DNA from: Natrinema gari JCM 14663
GTDB taxonomy: Archaea; Halobacteriota; Halobacteria; Halobacteriales; Natrialbaceae
Length of the DNA stretch: 34,383 nt
Direction of reading: 5' to 3'
Assembly: GCF_000337175.1 (NCBI RefSeq)
Contig: NZ_AOIJ01000056.1
Location: forward strand, 1 to 34,383
In this document: positions 15,855 through 25,024 of the stretch, one piece after another
How positions within the stretch are numbered: position 1 is the first letter of the stretch
Layout of the letters: each line of letters opens with the position of its first letter
The notes under the pieces: generated by a model
Seen by the model: only the letters and a program-made list of their open reading frames with translations
Databases searched by the model: none
What the model was told of the DNA's origin: nothing
Position numbers and translations under genes: made by a program

Positions 15855-17393
15855 CTAGCCGTCGTGATCCGTTGGCCCGATCGCGTCGAGAATCCGATCA
15901 GGACAGAGCGTTGCCAGTCGGGTCGTCGGAACGGGGCTGGCCGACGCGAGGCGTCGGATCTCTCCCGGACGTACCGCACCGGTCGCGAGCGCGAGCGCGG
16001 CGAACGCCACGGCACCGACCGGCGGCACGACGACCAGCGAGAGCGGGTCCGACTCGAGGAGTCGGGGGAGGCCGAGGATCGGTACCGCAGCGGCCAGCAC
16101 GGTGCCCGCGACCCGGACGGCGCGGACATCGGCGAGGGGGTCGAACCCGAGTCGGCGACCGTTCCAGACGTGGAGTCCGAACATCGACCCGTAGCCGAGG
16201 CTCGTCGCGATCGCGGCCCCGCTCGGCCCGAGGGCTGGGATGAGGACCACGTTCAACGCGGCGTTCAGCAGCGCCGCGACGGCCGTGACGCCGATCAGGA
16301 GACGCAAGTTCTCTTGCCCCTGACTGATCGCGAAGACGGGGCGGGCGACGGCAAACCCGACCGCGCCGGGGAGCAACAACAACAGCGGGACGACGGCCGC
16401 GTCGAACGCCGGTCCGAAGTAGAGCGTGAGCACCGGTTCGGCGAGTCCGGCCACGCCCAGGGCCAACAACGCGGTACAGAGGACAGTATACCGGACCGCC
16501 CGCGTACTGATCTCGGTGAGCCGGTCGTAGCGCTCGTCGACCCAGAGTTGCGATGTCGAGTGCAGGAGGGTGATCTGAATGGCGGTGGGCACGAACCAGA
16601 GAAATTCGGCGATGACGAGGGCTGCGCGGTAGTAGCCGGTCGCCGAACTCCCGACGAGCAGTCTGAGGAGAATGACGTCGACGTGGTACAGCGAGAGCAA
16701 CAGGAACGACAGCACCATGGTTGAGCCGCTGTAGGTCGCGAGACGCTTTGCCGGCACCGGCCCCGTCGAACGGCTCGCCAACGTCGAGAGATCGATCCGG
16801 CGTGAGACGAGTACGAGCGCGATAAGGGCCGCGATTCCGGTCGAGATGACCCGACTCGTCAGGGCGGCCGTGACGCCCCCGCCGACGACGCTCACGGTGA
16901 CGATCATCGCCGCAAAGAGAACGCGGTCGACGATCTGGAGCGGCTCCGAGTACGACTCGAGGCCGAACCCCATCAGTGCGCTTCGGCCGAGTCGAAGGCA
17001 GGCTCGAGCGGGAACGATGAGCGCGAGAACGGTGAAGTACCGGGAGAACTCCGGACCGAGGACCGAGGCCACGTGGGGCGTCCCGGAGAGGAAGACGACC
17101 GCGGTCACCACGATGGCCGCGAGGACGAACACGAGTTGGAAGTAGAACGCGAACACGTGATCCGTCCAGTTGTCGGATCGGTCTTCGGCGATGAACTTCC
17201 GCGTCCCCTTGAACGCGCCCGCGTAGACGAACACCAGCACCCACTGCAGCGTCGAGAGCAGGAACGAGTAATCACCGTAGCCGCTACTCCCCAGCAGGCG
17301 AACGAGGATCGGGGTCGTGACGACCGTCAGCGCTAACACGCCGACCTTGGACCCGAAGACGGCGCTGAATCGTCGGACGATGTTTCGGCTCAT
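15855..17393 (-). CDS. Polysaccharide/oligosaccharide flippase (Wzx/AglR-like, MOP superfamily)
   Basis: A 512-residue membrane protein with about 12-14 predicted helices. It begins with the usual family N-terminus: a short basic stretch, then FGSKVGVLALTVVTTPILVRLLGSSGYGDYSFL (read in two adjacent segments, about residues 14-46). It should flip lipid-linked oligosaccharides across the membrane, as AglR is thought to do in Haloferax. ATG at 17393 is chosen; a GTG three codons upstream is possible. It follows the GT-B gene by 28 bases on the same strand, so the two form an operon. It may export the glycan assembled by the glycosyltransferases and nucleotide-sugar enzymes to the right. Confidence 0.88.
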   Translation of the reverse strand: MSRNIVRRFSAVFGSKVGVLALTVVTTPILVRLLGSSGYGDYSFLLSTLQWVLVFVYAGAFKGTRKFIAEDRSDNWTDHVFAFYFQLVFVLAAIVVTAVVFLSGTPHVASVLGPEFSRYFTVLALIVPARACLRLGRSALMGFGLESYSEPLQIVDRVLFAAMIVTVSVVGGGVTAALTSRVISTGIAALIALVLVSRRIDLSTLASRSTGPVPAKRLATYSGSTMVLSFLLLSLYHVDVILLRLLVGSSATGYYRAALVIAEFLWFVPTAIQITLLHSTSQLWVDERYDRLTEISTRAVRYTVLCTALLALGVAGLAEPVLTLYFGPAFDAAVVPLLLLLPGAVGFAVARPVFAISQGQENLRLLIGVTAVAALLNAALNVVLIPALGPSGAAIATSLGYGSMFGLHVWNGRRLGFDPLADVRAVRVAGTVLAAAVPILGLPRLLESDPLSLVVVPPVGAVAFAALALATGAVRPGEIRRLASASPVPTTRLATLCPDRILDAIGPTDHDG

Positions 17394-17421
17394 CGTCGCC
17401 ACCGCGGTCGTCCGTCGGTCG

Positions 17422-18606
17422 TCATACTGTGTCTCGACCGGCGTCGACCGTCGCCCGCTCGGACTCGGGGTCGACGAGGAGCCGGCGATATCGGTCCCTG
17501 ATCGTCTCGTAGTCGTAGTTGCGTTCGATGTGGTCGCGGGCGGTATCGCTCACCGCGTCCAGATCGTCACGCTCGAGGACGGTCGTCACCGTTCGCTCGA
17601 TCGCGGCCGGGTCCGTGTCCCGGAGCAAGAACCCGTTCGACCCGTCGTCGACCAGGTCGGGGATGCCGCCGACCGCGGCGGCGACCGGGACCGTTCCGCA
17701 GGCCATCGCCTCGAGCAGGGCCTTCGGAACACCCTCGGATCGCGAGGGCAAGAGCAGCGTTCGCGCGTCGTCGAGGCGTGCCGGGAGGTCGTCGTGGTCG
17801 ACCCAGCCGGGACAGGTCACGTTCTCCGAGAGGCCGTGGCGGTCGACGAACGCCGCGACCTCGTCCGAGAGGTCGCCGTCACCGATCAGTTCGATCCGAA
17901 TGTCCGGCTTCGACGCAACGAGGCGGGGGAGTGCGCCGAGGATGTCGTGGATTCCTTTGACGGTCGCGAACCGCCCGACGAAGACGACATCGATCGGCCG
18001 GTCGTCGATCGGCGTTCGCTTTGCGAACTCATCGCAGTCGACGTAATTGACGTTGGCGGCCCGTATCGTCGGCGATATCGGCCACTCGAGGGCCGGATGA
18101 TCCATCCCGCTCGAGAGGAGAATGACGTCGTCGGCGAGCGTACATGTGACGCGCTCGACGACAGTCACGATGCCGGCGAGGCCGCGGGCGAGCGGCCCCG
18201 TTCCGCGGCGGGCGTACACTCCCTCGGTAACGGTCCCCGTCACGAACAGCAGCGTTCGAACGCCCGCAAATATGCACGCGAGCAGGGGAACGAGGAGCAT
18301 GGTCCCGCCGATGTGGAAGAACGCGGCCTCGAGTCGATCGCGCTCGTGCCAGAGCGCCGCCGCGATTCGTACCTGATGGCCAATGTACTCAGTGACTGTC
18401 ACCGGTGGGACGCTCGATTGCGGGCGCTGAACCGGGACCGGATCGACGACCGCCCGATCGATATCGATACGTTCTGGCCCGACAACGACGATTCGGTCGA
18501 CCTCGGACTCGTAGACGTCGACGAAGTTCTGTACTGCCCCGTAGGCCGCGTGTTCGCGATCCAGTTCGTCTGCGAACACGACGAGCGCTATCGAACGCGG
18601 AGGCAT
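17422..18606 (-). CDS. GT-B glycosyltransferase (GT4 family)
   Basis: A 394-residue cytosolic or membrane-associated glycosyltransferase. The C-terminal sugar-nucleotide domain has VVFVGRFATVKGIHDIL (about residues 214-230), then IELIGDGDLSD, and the GT4 donor motif SRSEGVPKALLEAMACGTVPV with the paired Glu residues, followed by VGGIPDLVDDGSNGFLL. The N-terminal acceptor domain is less conserved and includes a hydrophobic segment (MLLVPLLACIFAGVRTLLFV) that could bind the membrane or a lipid acceptor. AATTAAG at -33 to -27 supports the start at 18606. It is the first gene of an operon with the flippase. Donor and acceptor cannot be read from sequence. Confidence 0.9.
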   Translation of the reverse strand: MPPRSIALVVFADELDREHAAYGAVQNFVDVYESEVDRIVVVGPERIDIDRAVVDPVPVQRPQSSVPPVTVTEYIGHQVRIAAALWHERDRLEAAFFHIGGTMLLVPLLACIFAGVRTLLFVTGTVTEGVYARRGTGPLARGLAGIVTVVERVTCTLADDVILLSSGMDHPALEWPISPTIRAANVNYVDCDEFAKRTPIDDRPIDVVFVGRFATVKGIHDILGALPRLVASKPDIRIELIGDGDLSDEVAAFVDRHGLSENVTCPGWVDHDDLPARLDDARTLLLPSRSEGVPKALLEAMACGTVPVAAAVGGIPDLVDDGSNGFLLRDTDPAAIERTVTTVLERDDLDAVSDTARDHIERNYDYETIRDRYRRLLVDPESERATVDAGRDTV

Positions 18607-18632
18607 CTGGACCGGGCTTCCATCGACCGCGT

Positions 18633-18639
18633 CTTAATT
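18633..18639 (-). promoter_or_regulatory. TATA-like box for the GT-B/flippase operon
   Basis: The minus strand reads AATTAAG, 27-33 bases before the ATG at 18606. Confidence 0.5.
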
Positions 18640-18869
18640 CTTGACGCGATACTCGTGATCGATGCCGCCGATCCGTGCCCCGAGACCACGGCCGGCGGGT
18701 CATCGGTGTGTGATCGCGCGCGGTCGGTCCGGCGGAGACACCGCTCCGTTCACACCGATCCGTGAACACTTCCGAGCGCATCTTTTCGTCAGTAACTGTC
18801 GACCTACGAGCCGTCCGCGCGGCGCCGGTGGCGGGTAACCGACGCCTGTTCCCGCCGCCCGCCGGTACG

Positions 18870-18876
18870 TTTTATA
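18870..18876 (+). promoter_or_regulatory. TATA box for the second GT-B glycosyltransferase
   Basis: TTTTATA lies 30-36 bases before the ATG at 18906. This sets the start there rather than at an upstream in-frame ATG (18762) that would add 48 non-conserved residues. The two GT-B operons diverge from 18607-18905, a region with these two promoters and no gene. Confidence 0.6.
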
Positions 18877-18905
18877 CTGACCCACACCGAACGCGTCGGC
18901 CACGA

Positions 18906-20090
18906 ATGCGGGTCCTCAACAGCCTCGCCGATCCTCGAGTGGGCGGTCCCCAGTTGCGCGCGCTCGCCGTCGCCAAGGGGCTTCGCGACCGCGGTATCGA
19001 GACGGTGTTTCACCTACCCGACGGCGACGACGCGTTCGAACGCATGGCGACGGACGAGGGATTCGAGGTCGTCCGACCGGGGCCGTCGCAGATGCGGCCG
19101 CCGCCGAACGTCCACGCGAACGCGCGCTTCGCCGCTCGCTTCCTCCCGTCCGTGTCTCGGCTCGCGGCGACGATCGAGCGCCGGGAGATCGATGTCGTCC
19201 ACGCGAGCATGACCCTCGCCGTTCCGGCCGCGATCGCCGCCCGCCGGGCGGACACGCCGCTGGCGTGGTTCTTCAACGACACCGGCACGCCGTGGCCGCT
19301 CGACCGCGTTGCCGCCCGACTCGCTCGAGCCACCGCGGACGAGATCGCCCTCGCCGCGGATGCGGTCGGCGACTACTTCTTCGACGACGCGGTCCCGACG
19401 CGGACGGTGTACCCGCCGGTCGATGTCGATGCGCTCGATCCGTCGACGGTAGCCACCGACGAGGAGGCGATCCGCGAGGAGTTGGGCGTCGCCGACGACG
19501 TTCCGATCGTCGGCACCGTCGGCAACGTCAACCCGGTCAAGGGGCACGAATACCTGCTCCGGGCGATCGCTCGCGTCCGCGATCGGATCGGTCCGGTCGC
19601 CGTTCCGATCGCCGGCAAACTGCTCGACTCCCGGCAGGAGTACGCGGATCGTCTCCGTCGCCTCCGGGCGCACCTCGACCTCGAGGGAACCGTTCGGTTC
19701 CTCGGCCATCGATCGGATGTGCCGCGACTCCTGTCCGCGTTCGACGTGTTCGTCCTCCCGTCAGTGACGGAAGCGTGTCCGATCGCCGTCTTAGAAGCCA
19801 TGGCGATGGAATCGGCGATCGTCGCGACACGGGTCGGCGGCGTACCCGAACAGCTCGCGGACGGCACGCACGGCTGGCTCGTTCCCCCGGCCGACCCGGA
19901 CGCGCTCGCGACGGCGATCCAGGAGGCCCTTGCGGCCCCCGCGGAACGGCGTCGGCGGGGCGCGGCGGCGCGACGCCGAGCGACCGCTCGCTTCTCGACC
20001 GACCGATGCGTCGAACGCCACCACGACCTGTACGAGGCGGCGCTGTCCCGGTCGGTGCCGCGGCCGCTCGAACGGGTACGGGTCCGATAG
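18906..20090 (+). CDS. GT-B glycosyltransferase (GT4 family)
   Basis: A 394-residue glycosyltransferase. The N-terminus MRVLNSLADPRVGGPQLRA places the gly-rich acceptor loop at residues 12-17, as in GT4 enzymes. The donor domain shows VGTVGNVNPVKGHEYLLRAI, then FLGHRSDVPRLLSAFDVFVL and the motif TEACPIAVLEAMAMESAIVA with its catalytic/donor-binding Glu pair. An upstream segment (HASMTLAVPAAIAARRADT and LAWFFNDTGTPWPL) is the usual acceptor-domain core. The gene stands alone downstream of its own TATA box and precedes wecB by 85 bases. It probably adds one sugar to a lipid-linked glycan. Confidence 0.9.
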   Translation: MRVLNSLADPRVGGPQLRALAVAKGLRDRGIETVFHLPDGDDAFERMATDEGFEVVRPGPSQMRPPPNVHANARFAARFLPSVSRLAATIERREIDVVHASMTLAVPAAIAARRADTPLAWFFNDTGTPWPLDRVAARLARATADEIALAADAVGDYFFDDAVPTRTVYPPVDVDALDPSTVATDEEAIREELGVADDVPIVGTVGNVNPVKGHEYLLRAIARVRDRIGPVAVPIAGKLLDSRQEYADRLRRLRAHLDLEGTVRFLGHRSDVPRLLSAFDVFVLPSVTEACPIAVLEAMAMESAIVATRVGGVPEQLADGTHGWLVPPADPDALATAIQEALAAPAERRRRGAAARRRATARFSTDRCVERHHDLYEAALSRSVPRPLERVRVR

Positions 20091-20140
20091 GGGCGGCGAA
20101 CGGTGGAGTTGCCTCGCGAAGCCGGTCGTTACACACTGCG

Positions 20141-20147
20141 TATTTTT
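20141..20147 (+). promoter_or_regulatory. TATA box for wecB-like gene
   Basis: TATTTTT lies 29-35 bases before the ATG at 20176, in the 85-base gap after the glycosyltransferase gene. It supports that start and independent transcription. Confidence 0.5.
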
Positions 20148-20175
20148 CACCGATCGCGTGGTGTGGACCGCACAC

Positions 20176-21255
20176 ATGGCGACCCCCCGAATAGCGTTCG
20201 TGCTCGGCACCCGACCGGAGATCATCAAGCTCTCGCCGCTCGTTCGCGCGTGTCTCGAGCAGGCGATCCCACACGTCGTCGTCCACACCGGGCAACACTA
20301 CTCCGAATCGCTCGACGCCGTCTTCTTCGAGCAACTCGAGTTACCGACGCCGACGTACGATCTCGGGGTCGGGTCCGACGACCACGGCGAACAGACGGCT
20401 GCGATGATCCGCGGGATCGAGTCCGTTCTCGAGGCGGAGCGCCCGGCACACGTCGTGGTACAGGGCGACACGAACTCCGCGCTCGCCGGCGCGATCGCGG
20501 CGAGCAAGCGCGAGCCCTCGTTGGCACACGTCGAGGCCGGATTGCGGAGCTTCGACCGGGAGATGCCCGAGGAGATAAACCGCGTGCTGGTCGATCACGC
20601 GGCCGATCACTGCTTCGCACCAACCGAGGAGTCAGCCCGACTGCTCGCGGCGGAAGGGATCGACGGCGACCGCGTTCGCGTCACCGGAAACACCATCGTC
20701 GACGCGGTCTCGCAGCACCGCGCCCTGGCGACGGAGAAGAGCGACGTGCTCGCGGACTACGACCTCGAGCCCGGCGCGTTCTACCTGCTGACCGCCCACC
20801 GGGCGGAGAACGTCGACGATCCCGAGCGTTTCGCGGGGATTCTCGAGGGCGTCGGCGCGTTCGCGACCCGGACCGACCGCGAGGTCGTCTATCCGATCCA
20901 TCCGCGAGCCCGGGAGACGCTCGCGGCGTTCGAGCTGTCCGTTCCGGAGCCGATTCGGCTCGTCGACCCGCTCGACTTCCTGGACTTCCTGACCCTCGAG
21001 CACCACGCGCGTCTCGCGATCACCGATTCGGGCGGCGTTCAGGAGGAAGCGTGCATCCTCGGGACGCCGTGTGTCACGGTTCGGGACAGCACGGAGCGGC
21101 CGGAGACGGTCGATATCGGTGCGAACCGGCTCGTCGGAACCGATCCGTCGGCTATCGTCGCGGGAGCCGAGGCGATGGTCGATCGCCCCGGGACGTGGTC
21201 GAACCCGTTCGGAGACGGCGACGCCGCCGTCCGGATTTTGGATGCCTTACTGTAG
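20176..21255 (+). CDS. wecB: UDP-N-acetylglucosamine 2-epimerase (non-hydrolysing)
   Basis: A 359-residue epimerase that interconverts UDP-GlcNAc and UDP-ManNAc in the cytosol. The family motifs are complete: GTRPEIIKLSPLVRAC (11-26), HTGQHYSESLD (37-47), VVQGDTNSALAGA (94-106; Asp98), AHVEAGLRSFDREMPEEINR (117-136; Glu120, Glu133), HRAENVDD and ITDSGGVQEEA. Asp98, Glu120 and Glu133 correspond to Asp95, Glu117 and Glu131 of the E. coli enzyme. The presence of a dehydrogenase for UDP-ManNAc two genes downstream makes the expected product UDP-ManNAcA. A frame extending upstream to 19930 lies inside the preceding gene and is not used. Start 20176 has a TATA box. Confidence 0.95.
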   Translation: MATPRIAFVLGTRPEIIKLSPLVRACLEQAIPHVVVHTGQHYSESLDAVFFEQLELPTPTYDLGVGSDDHGEQTAAMIRGIESVLEAERPAHVVVQGDTNSALAGAIAASKREPSLAHVEAGLRSFDREMPEEINRVLVDHAADHCFAPTEESARLLAAEGIDGDRVRVTGNTIVDAVSQHRALATEKSDVLADYDLEPGAFYLLTAHRAENVDDPERFAGILEGVGAFATRTDREVVYPIHPRARETLAAFELSVPEPIRLVDPLDFLDFLTLEHHARLAITDSGGVQEEACILGTPCVTVRDSTERPETVDIGANRLVGTDPSAIVAGAEAMVDRPGTWSNPFGDGDAAVRILDALL

Positions 21256-21290
21256 GGTATCGATACGCTTCGGTCGACAACTGTCATAAG

Positions 21291-21298
21291 ATAATTAT
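21291..21298 (+). promoter_or_regulatory. TATA-like box for the SDR-wecC-glycosyltransferase operon
   Basis: ATAATTAT lies 24-31 bases before the ATG at 21322, in a markedly AT-rich 66-base gap after wecB. It suggests a separate promoter for the three coupled genes that follow. Confidence 0.55.
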
Positions 21299-21321
21299 CA
21301 CCGTTCGTGGAGCGTGGGTGT

Positions 21322-22239
21322 ATGGCATCAGTGCTCGTCACCGGCGGCCTGGGAGCGATCGGTGCACCCCTGACCGAAGAACTCGAACAGCGCGGCCACG
21401 ACGTCTGGGTCGCCGACCGCCCGTGGAACGAACGCGACCGGTACTACCGCTGTGACGTCAGCGAGTACCGACAGCTCGAGCGGGTCTTCGCGGACCGCGA
21501 GTTCGACTACGTCTATCACCTTGGCGCGGAGTTCGGCCGTCGGAACGGCGAGGACTTCTACGAGACGATGTGGCAGTCAAACGCCGTCGGCACGAAGCAC
21601 GTGCTCCGACTGCAGGCCGAGCACGACTTCCGACTGATCTTCGCTTCGAGCAGCGAGGTGTACGGCGATTACGACGGCGTGATGGAGGAGTCCGTGCCGC
21701 TCGAGGAGGGACCGCGTCAGTTGAACGATTACGCGATCTCGAAGTGGGTCAACGAACAGCAGATCATGAACGCGGCCGATCGACACGGGACCGAGTCCGT
21801 TCGGGTCCGTTTTTTCAACACGTACGGGCCGGGCGAGCGCTACAGCGAGTACCGGAGCGTCGTCTGCAAGTTCTGTTATCGGGCGTTACACGACCTGCCC
21901 TACCACGTCTACGAGGACCATCACCGCTCGTTTACCTACATCGACGACACCGTGCGTACGCTCGCGAACGTCGTCGACTCGTTCCACCCCGGCGAGGTGT
22001 ACAACATCGCCGGCGAGGAGTATTACGGCATCAAGGAACTCTCGGACATGGTGCTCGGCTATCTGGACAAAGACGACACGCGGGTCGAGTACCGAGGGAC
22101 CGAGGCCCACAACACCCTCAACAAGAAGGCCAGCGTCGAGAAGGCCACACGCGACCTCGACCACGAACAGCGCGTCTCCCTCGAGGAGGGACTCCCGCGA
22201 ACGATCGACTGGATGCGCGACCACTATGACCTCGAGTGA
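21322..22239 (+). CDS. Extended SDR NAD-dependent epimerase/dehydratase
   Basis: A 305-residue nucleotide-sugar modifying enzyme. It has the Rossmann motif TGGLGAIG (7-14), the active-site Ser region ASSSEVYGD (108-116), and the catalytic YAISK (Tyr137, Lys141). The RFFNTYGPGERY and RSFTYIDDTVRTL segments are typical of dTDP-glucose 4,6-dehydratase, UDP-glucuronate decarboxylase and UDP-sugar epimerases. The exact reaction cannot be told. The start at 21322 is chosen because the dinucleotide-binding strand begins at once; a frame from 21307 adds only five residues. The wecC start lies inside its last codons (14-base overlap), so the two are coupled and probably serve one sugar pathway. Confidence 0.88.
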   Translation: MASVLVTGGLGAIGAPLTEELEQRGHDVWVADRPWNERDRYYRCDVSEYRQLERVFADREFDYVYHLGAEFGRRNGEDFYETMWQSNAVGTKHVLRLQAEHDFRLIFASSSEVYGDYDGVMEESVPLEEGPRQLNDYAISKWVNEQQIMNAADRHGTESVRVRFFNTYGPGERYSEYRSVVCKFCYRALHDLPYHVYEDHHRSFTYIDDTVRTLANVVDSFHPGEVYNIAGEEYYGIKELSDMVLGYLDKDDTRVEYRGTEAHNTLNKKASVEKATRDLDHEQRVSLEEGLPRTIDWMRDHYDLE

Positions 22240-23572
22240 CCCGCAACGCGACGGTGCGGTGGACTCGGCGCGGCCCGGCGACGACGGGAACGAGCCGGCG
22301 GGAACCCGCGACGGTTCCGGTCCCGGCGATCCCGCGGACCTGGCGCTCGAGCCGATCGAGGAGGTGGTCATCGTCGGCACCGGCTTCGTCGGCCTGCCAC
22401 TGGCGCTGTTGCTCGCCGACCGCGGCAAGCGGGTCGTCGGCGTCGACATCGACAGCAACCTGGTCCGGGCGATCAACGAGGGGACCCTGCACGTCGACGA
22501 GGCCGAACTGCAGGCACTGTTGGAGTCCGACGCCGTCGAGCGCAACCTCGAAGCGCGGACCGAGCCGACCGACGGCGACGCGTTCGTCGTCTCGGTCCCG
22601 ACGCCGCTGACCGAGCCGACCAAGAGCCCGGATCTCTCCGCGCTCGAGGCCGCGCTCGACTCCATTCGGCCGTACCTCGAGCCGGGCGACCTCGTGAACG
22701 TGGAGTCGACGGTGCCGCCGCTGACCTGCGCGGAGACGGTCGTCCCCGCGCTCGAGGCGGCCGGACTCGAGCCGGGTGCGGAGATCCAACTCGCCCACTC
22801 GCCGGAGCGAATCCTCCCCGGCGACGTGTTCGAGGAACTCGTCACCAACGACCGTATTATCGGCGGGATCGACGAGCGGAGTCGTCGCCGGGCTGCCGCG
22901 CTCTACGACCCCTTCCTCGAGGGGCGCGTCTACTACACCGACCTCCTGTCGGCCGAACTCTGTAAGCTCGTCGAGAACACGTATCGGGACGTCAACGTCG
23001 CGCTGGCCAACGAGTTCGCGCTGATCGGCGCGGAACTCGACGTCGACATGAGCGAGGTGATCGACCTCGCGAACTACCACCCGCGCGTCGACATCCTGCA
23101 GCCGGGGATCGGGGTCGGGGGGCACTGCCTGCCGATCGACCCGTGGTTCTTGAACGAGGTCGATCCGGAGCACACGAACCTGATCACGACCGCCCGCCGG
23201 ATCAACGACAAGATGCCCGCCGTAGCCGCGCGGAAGGTCCGCCGTGCGCTGGCCCCGCTCGCGGACCCGACGGTCGTCGCGCTCGGAGCCGCGTACAAAC
23301 CGAACGTCGACGACCGCCGAAACAGCCCCGCGGAGCGGATCGTCGCCGATCTGCGGGCGGACGGCTACCGCGTCCGCCACTACGACCGCCACGTCGACGC
23401 GTTGGCCTACGACGAGTTGCGGGCGGTCCTCGAGCGCGAGTCGCCGGACGTCGTCGTCCAGTTCGTCCCCCACGAGGAAACGGTGGCGGCCCTCGCGGAG
23501 CACCGAGCGTGGCTCGACGATGCGGGCATCGAACTGCTCCAGTTCGGCGTCGGGAACCCGATCGAACCGTGA
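22226..23572 (+). CDS. wecC: UDP-N-acetyl-D-mannosaminuronate dehydrogenase (UDP-glucose/ManNAc dehydrogenase family)
   Basis: A 448-residue NAD-dependent enzyme that oxidises UDP-ManNAc twice at C6 to UDP-ManNAcA. It has VVIVGTGFVGLPLAL (47-61) for NAD, VSVPTPLTEPTKSPDL (122-137) and the catalytic Cys301 in GVGGHCLPIDPWF. The linker helix (ELCKLVENTYRDVNVALANE, 244-263) and the C-terminal domain with LGAAYKPNVDDRRNSPA complete the family. Pairing with the wecB homologue points to ManNAcA rather than glucuronate, though a UDP-Glc dehydrogenase cannot be ruled out. An extra N-terminal tail of about 44 acidic, Gly/Pro-rich residues precedes the fold and looks unstructured; a later start is possible, but none is better placed. 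Its stop overlaps the next gene's GTG (GTGA). Confidence 0.92.
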   Translation: MTSSDPQRDGAVDSARPGDDGNEPAGTRDGSGPGDPADLALEPIEEVVIVGTGFVGLPLALLLADRGKRVVGVDIDSNLVRAINEGTLHVDEAELQALLESDAVERNLEARTEPTDGDAFVVSVPTPLTEPTKSPDLSALEAALDSIRPYLEPGDLVNVESTVPPLTCAETVVPALEAAGLEPGAEIQLAHSPERILPGDVFEELVTNDRIIGGIDERSRRRAAALYDPFLEGRVYYTDLLSAELCKLVENTYRDVNVALANEFALIGAELDVDMSEVIDLANYHPRVDILQPGIGVGGHCLPIDPWFLNEVDPEHTNLITTARRINDKMPAVAARKVRRALAPLADPTVVALGAAYKPNVDDRRNSPAERIVADLRADGYRVRHYDRHVDALAYDELRAVLERESPDVVVQFVPHEETVAALAEHRAWLDDAGIELLQFGVGNPIEP

Positions 23573-24921
23573 CCGGGGACACGACAGCACCGTCGCCGTC
23601 GTCAGAGCGGCGTTCGGGGCGCGATCCGAGGGCACGGAGCGGCGATGACCCGTCCGTCCTGGTCGTCTCGCAACTGTTTCCGCCGGAGTCGATGGCCGGC
23701 GCGCACCGATGGGCACAGCTCCTGCAGAACGCACCCGACAACCTCGATGCGCGCGTGATTTGCCCACAGCCGTCCGTTCCCGTCGGGGAGTTCGAGCGGC
23801 GATACAGCCCGTGGTCGCGCGAGCGGATCGACGGCGTTCCGGTCACGCGACTGTTCACGTATCAGCCAGTCGCGGATCGGACCGACCTCGAGCGCATCCT
23901 GAACCACGGGCTCTTCGCAGTCCTCGCGACGCTGTACGTGCTCGTACACGGTCGAAAGTACGACTGCGTCGTCGTCCAGATCGGCCCGCACACGACGCTC
24001 CTGCCCGGCCTCGCGGCGCTGGCGACCGGCCGCGGCCTCGTCGTCGACATCTACGACCGCTGGCTCGACAACGCGGTCGATTTCGGATTCACTACCGAGG
24101 GATCGCTCGCCTACCGACTGCTCCGGTGGATGGAACGGGTCGCCCTCGAGCGCTGTGACCGGCTGGTCGCGCTCACCCCGACGATGGCGGCCCACTACAG
24201 GGAGACGTACGATCTCGACGACGGCAAGATCGAGACGATCCCGTTCGGCGTCGACGACGACCTGTTCGATCCCGCGGTCGCGAGCGAGGACCGCCCTCGA
24301 ATCATCTACACCGGCAAGCTGGGCGAGGGGCAGGCCTTCGAGCCGTTCCTGCGGGGCTTCCGACGCGCCGATATCGACTACGACCTCGCCATCTACGGGT
24401 TCGGCGAGCGCCGGGCCGAACTCGAGGCGTTGGCCGCCGACCTCGGCATCGACGACCGCGTTCGGCTCAACGGGCCGGTTCCCCGCGAGGAGGTCCCGGG
24501 GCTGGTGGCGTCGTCGGCGATCAGCCTGGTGCCCCTCGAGACGGACCGTACCCTCGAGTACGCGCGGCCGACGAAGTTCCTCGAAACGATGGCGCTGGGC
24601 ACGCCCTACGTCGCCAGCGCCGTCGCGGAGATCGAAGCCGTCACCGCGGACGCCGGGGCCGGACTCGCCGTCGAGAACGACCCGGACGCCATCGCGACGG
24701 CGCTTCGGGACCTCGCGGCCGATCCGGAGCGCCGACGGGAGATGGGGCGGCGCGGCGTCGCGTTCGTCGATCGGGAACACCGCTGGGACGAACTGGGCGA
24801 CCGGGTCAGTGACCTCTTCTCGGGGGTCGCTCGGGAACGCGGGAGGGAACGCGGGACCGCCGGTGCCGGGCTTCGTGCCCGGCTCGGGCGACTCGCGGCG
24901 GCCGTCGGTCGCCGTCTGTAG
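23569..24921 (+). CDS. GT-B glycosyltransferase (GT4 family, WbuB-like), GTG start
   Basis: A 450-residue glycosyltransferase. I place the start at GTG 23569, which shares GTGA with the wecC stop; earlier in-frame codons lie inside wecC. The first 28 residues are Ser/Arg/Asp-rich and poorly ordered, then VLVVSQLFPPESMAGAHRWA opens the acceptor domain with a long hydrophobic segment around residues 110-145. The donor domain begins at IIYTGKLGEGQAFEPFLRG, passes AIYGFGERRAELEALA, and has PLETDRTLEYARPTKFLETM with the GT4 Glu-x7-Glu arrangement. This architecture resembles WbuB-type enzymes that add amino sugars to lipid-linked glycans, which would suit a ManNAcA donor made by the two coupled genes. 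The C-terminus is Arg/Gly-rich. Confidence 0.85.
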   Translation: MTGDTTAPSPSSERRSGRDPRARSGDDPSVLVVSQLFPPESMAGAHRWAQLLQNAPDNLDARVICPQPSVPVGEFERRYSPWSRERIDGVPVTRLFTYQPVADRTDLERILNHGLFAVLATLYVLVHGRKYDCVVVQIGPHTTLLPGLAALATGRGLVVDIYDRWLDNAVDFGFTTEGSLAYRLLRWMERVALERCDRLVALTPTMAAHYRETYDLDDGKIETIPFGVDDDLFDPAVASEDRPRIIYTGKLGEGQAFEPFLRGFRRADIDYDLAIYGFGERRAELEALAADLGIDDRVRLNGPVPREEVPGLVASSAISLVPLETDRTLEYARPTKFLETMALGTPYVASAVAEIEAVTADAGAGLAVENDPDAIATALRDLAADPERRREMGRRGVAFVDREHRWDELGDRVSDLFSGVARERGRERGTAGAGLRARLGRLAAAVGRRL

Positions 24922-25024
24922 TCGTCGCTTTTCGGTCGCGCCGTCTCGAACGGAGAGCCACCACGTCCAGCCTGCGATCGACGAGCGGTCGCCGGTCGTC
25001 GAGTACGTCGCCGAACGGGACCGG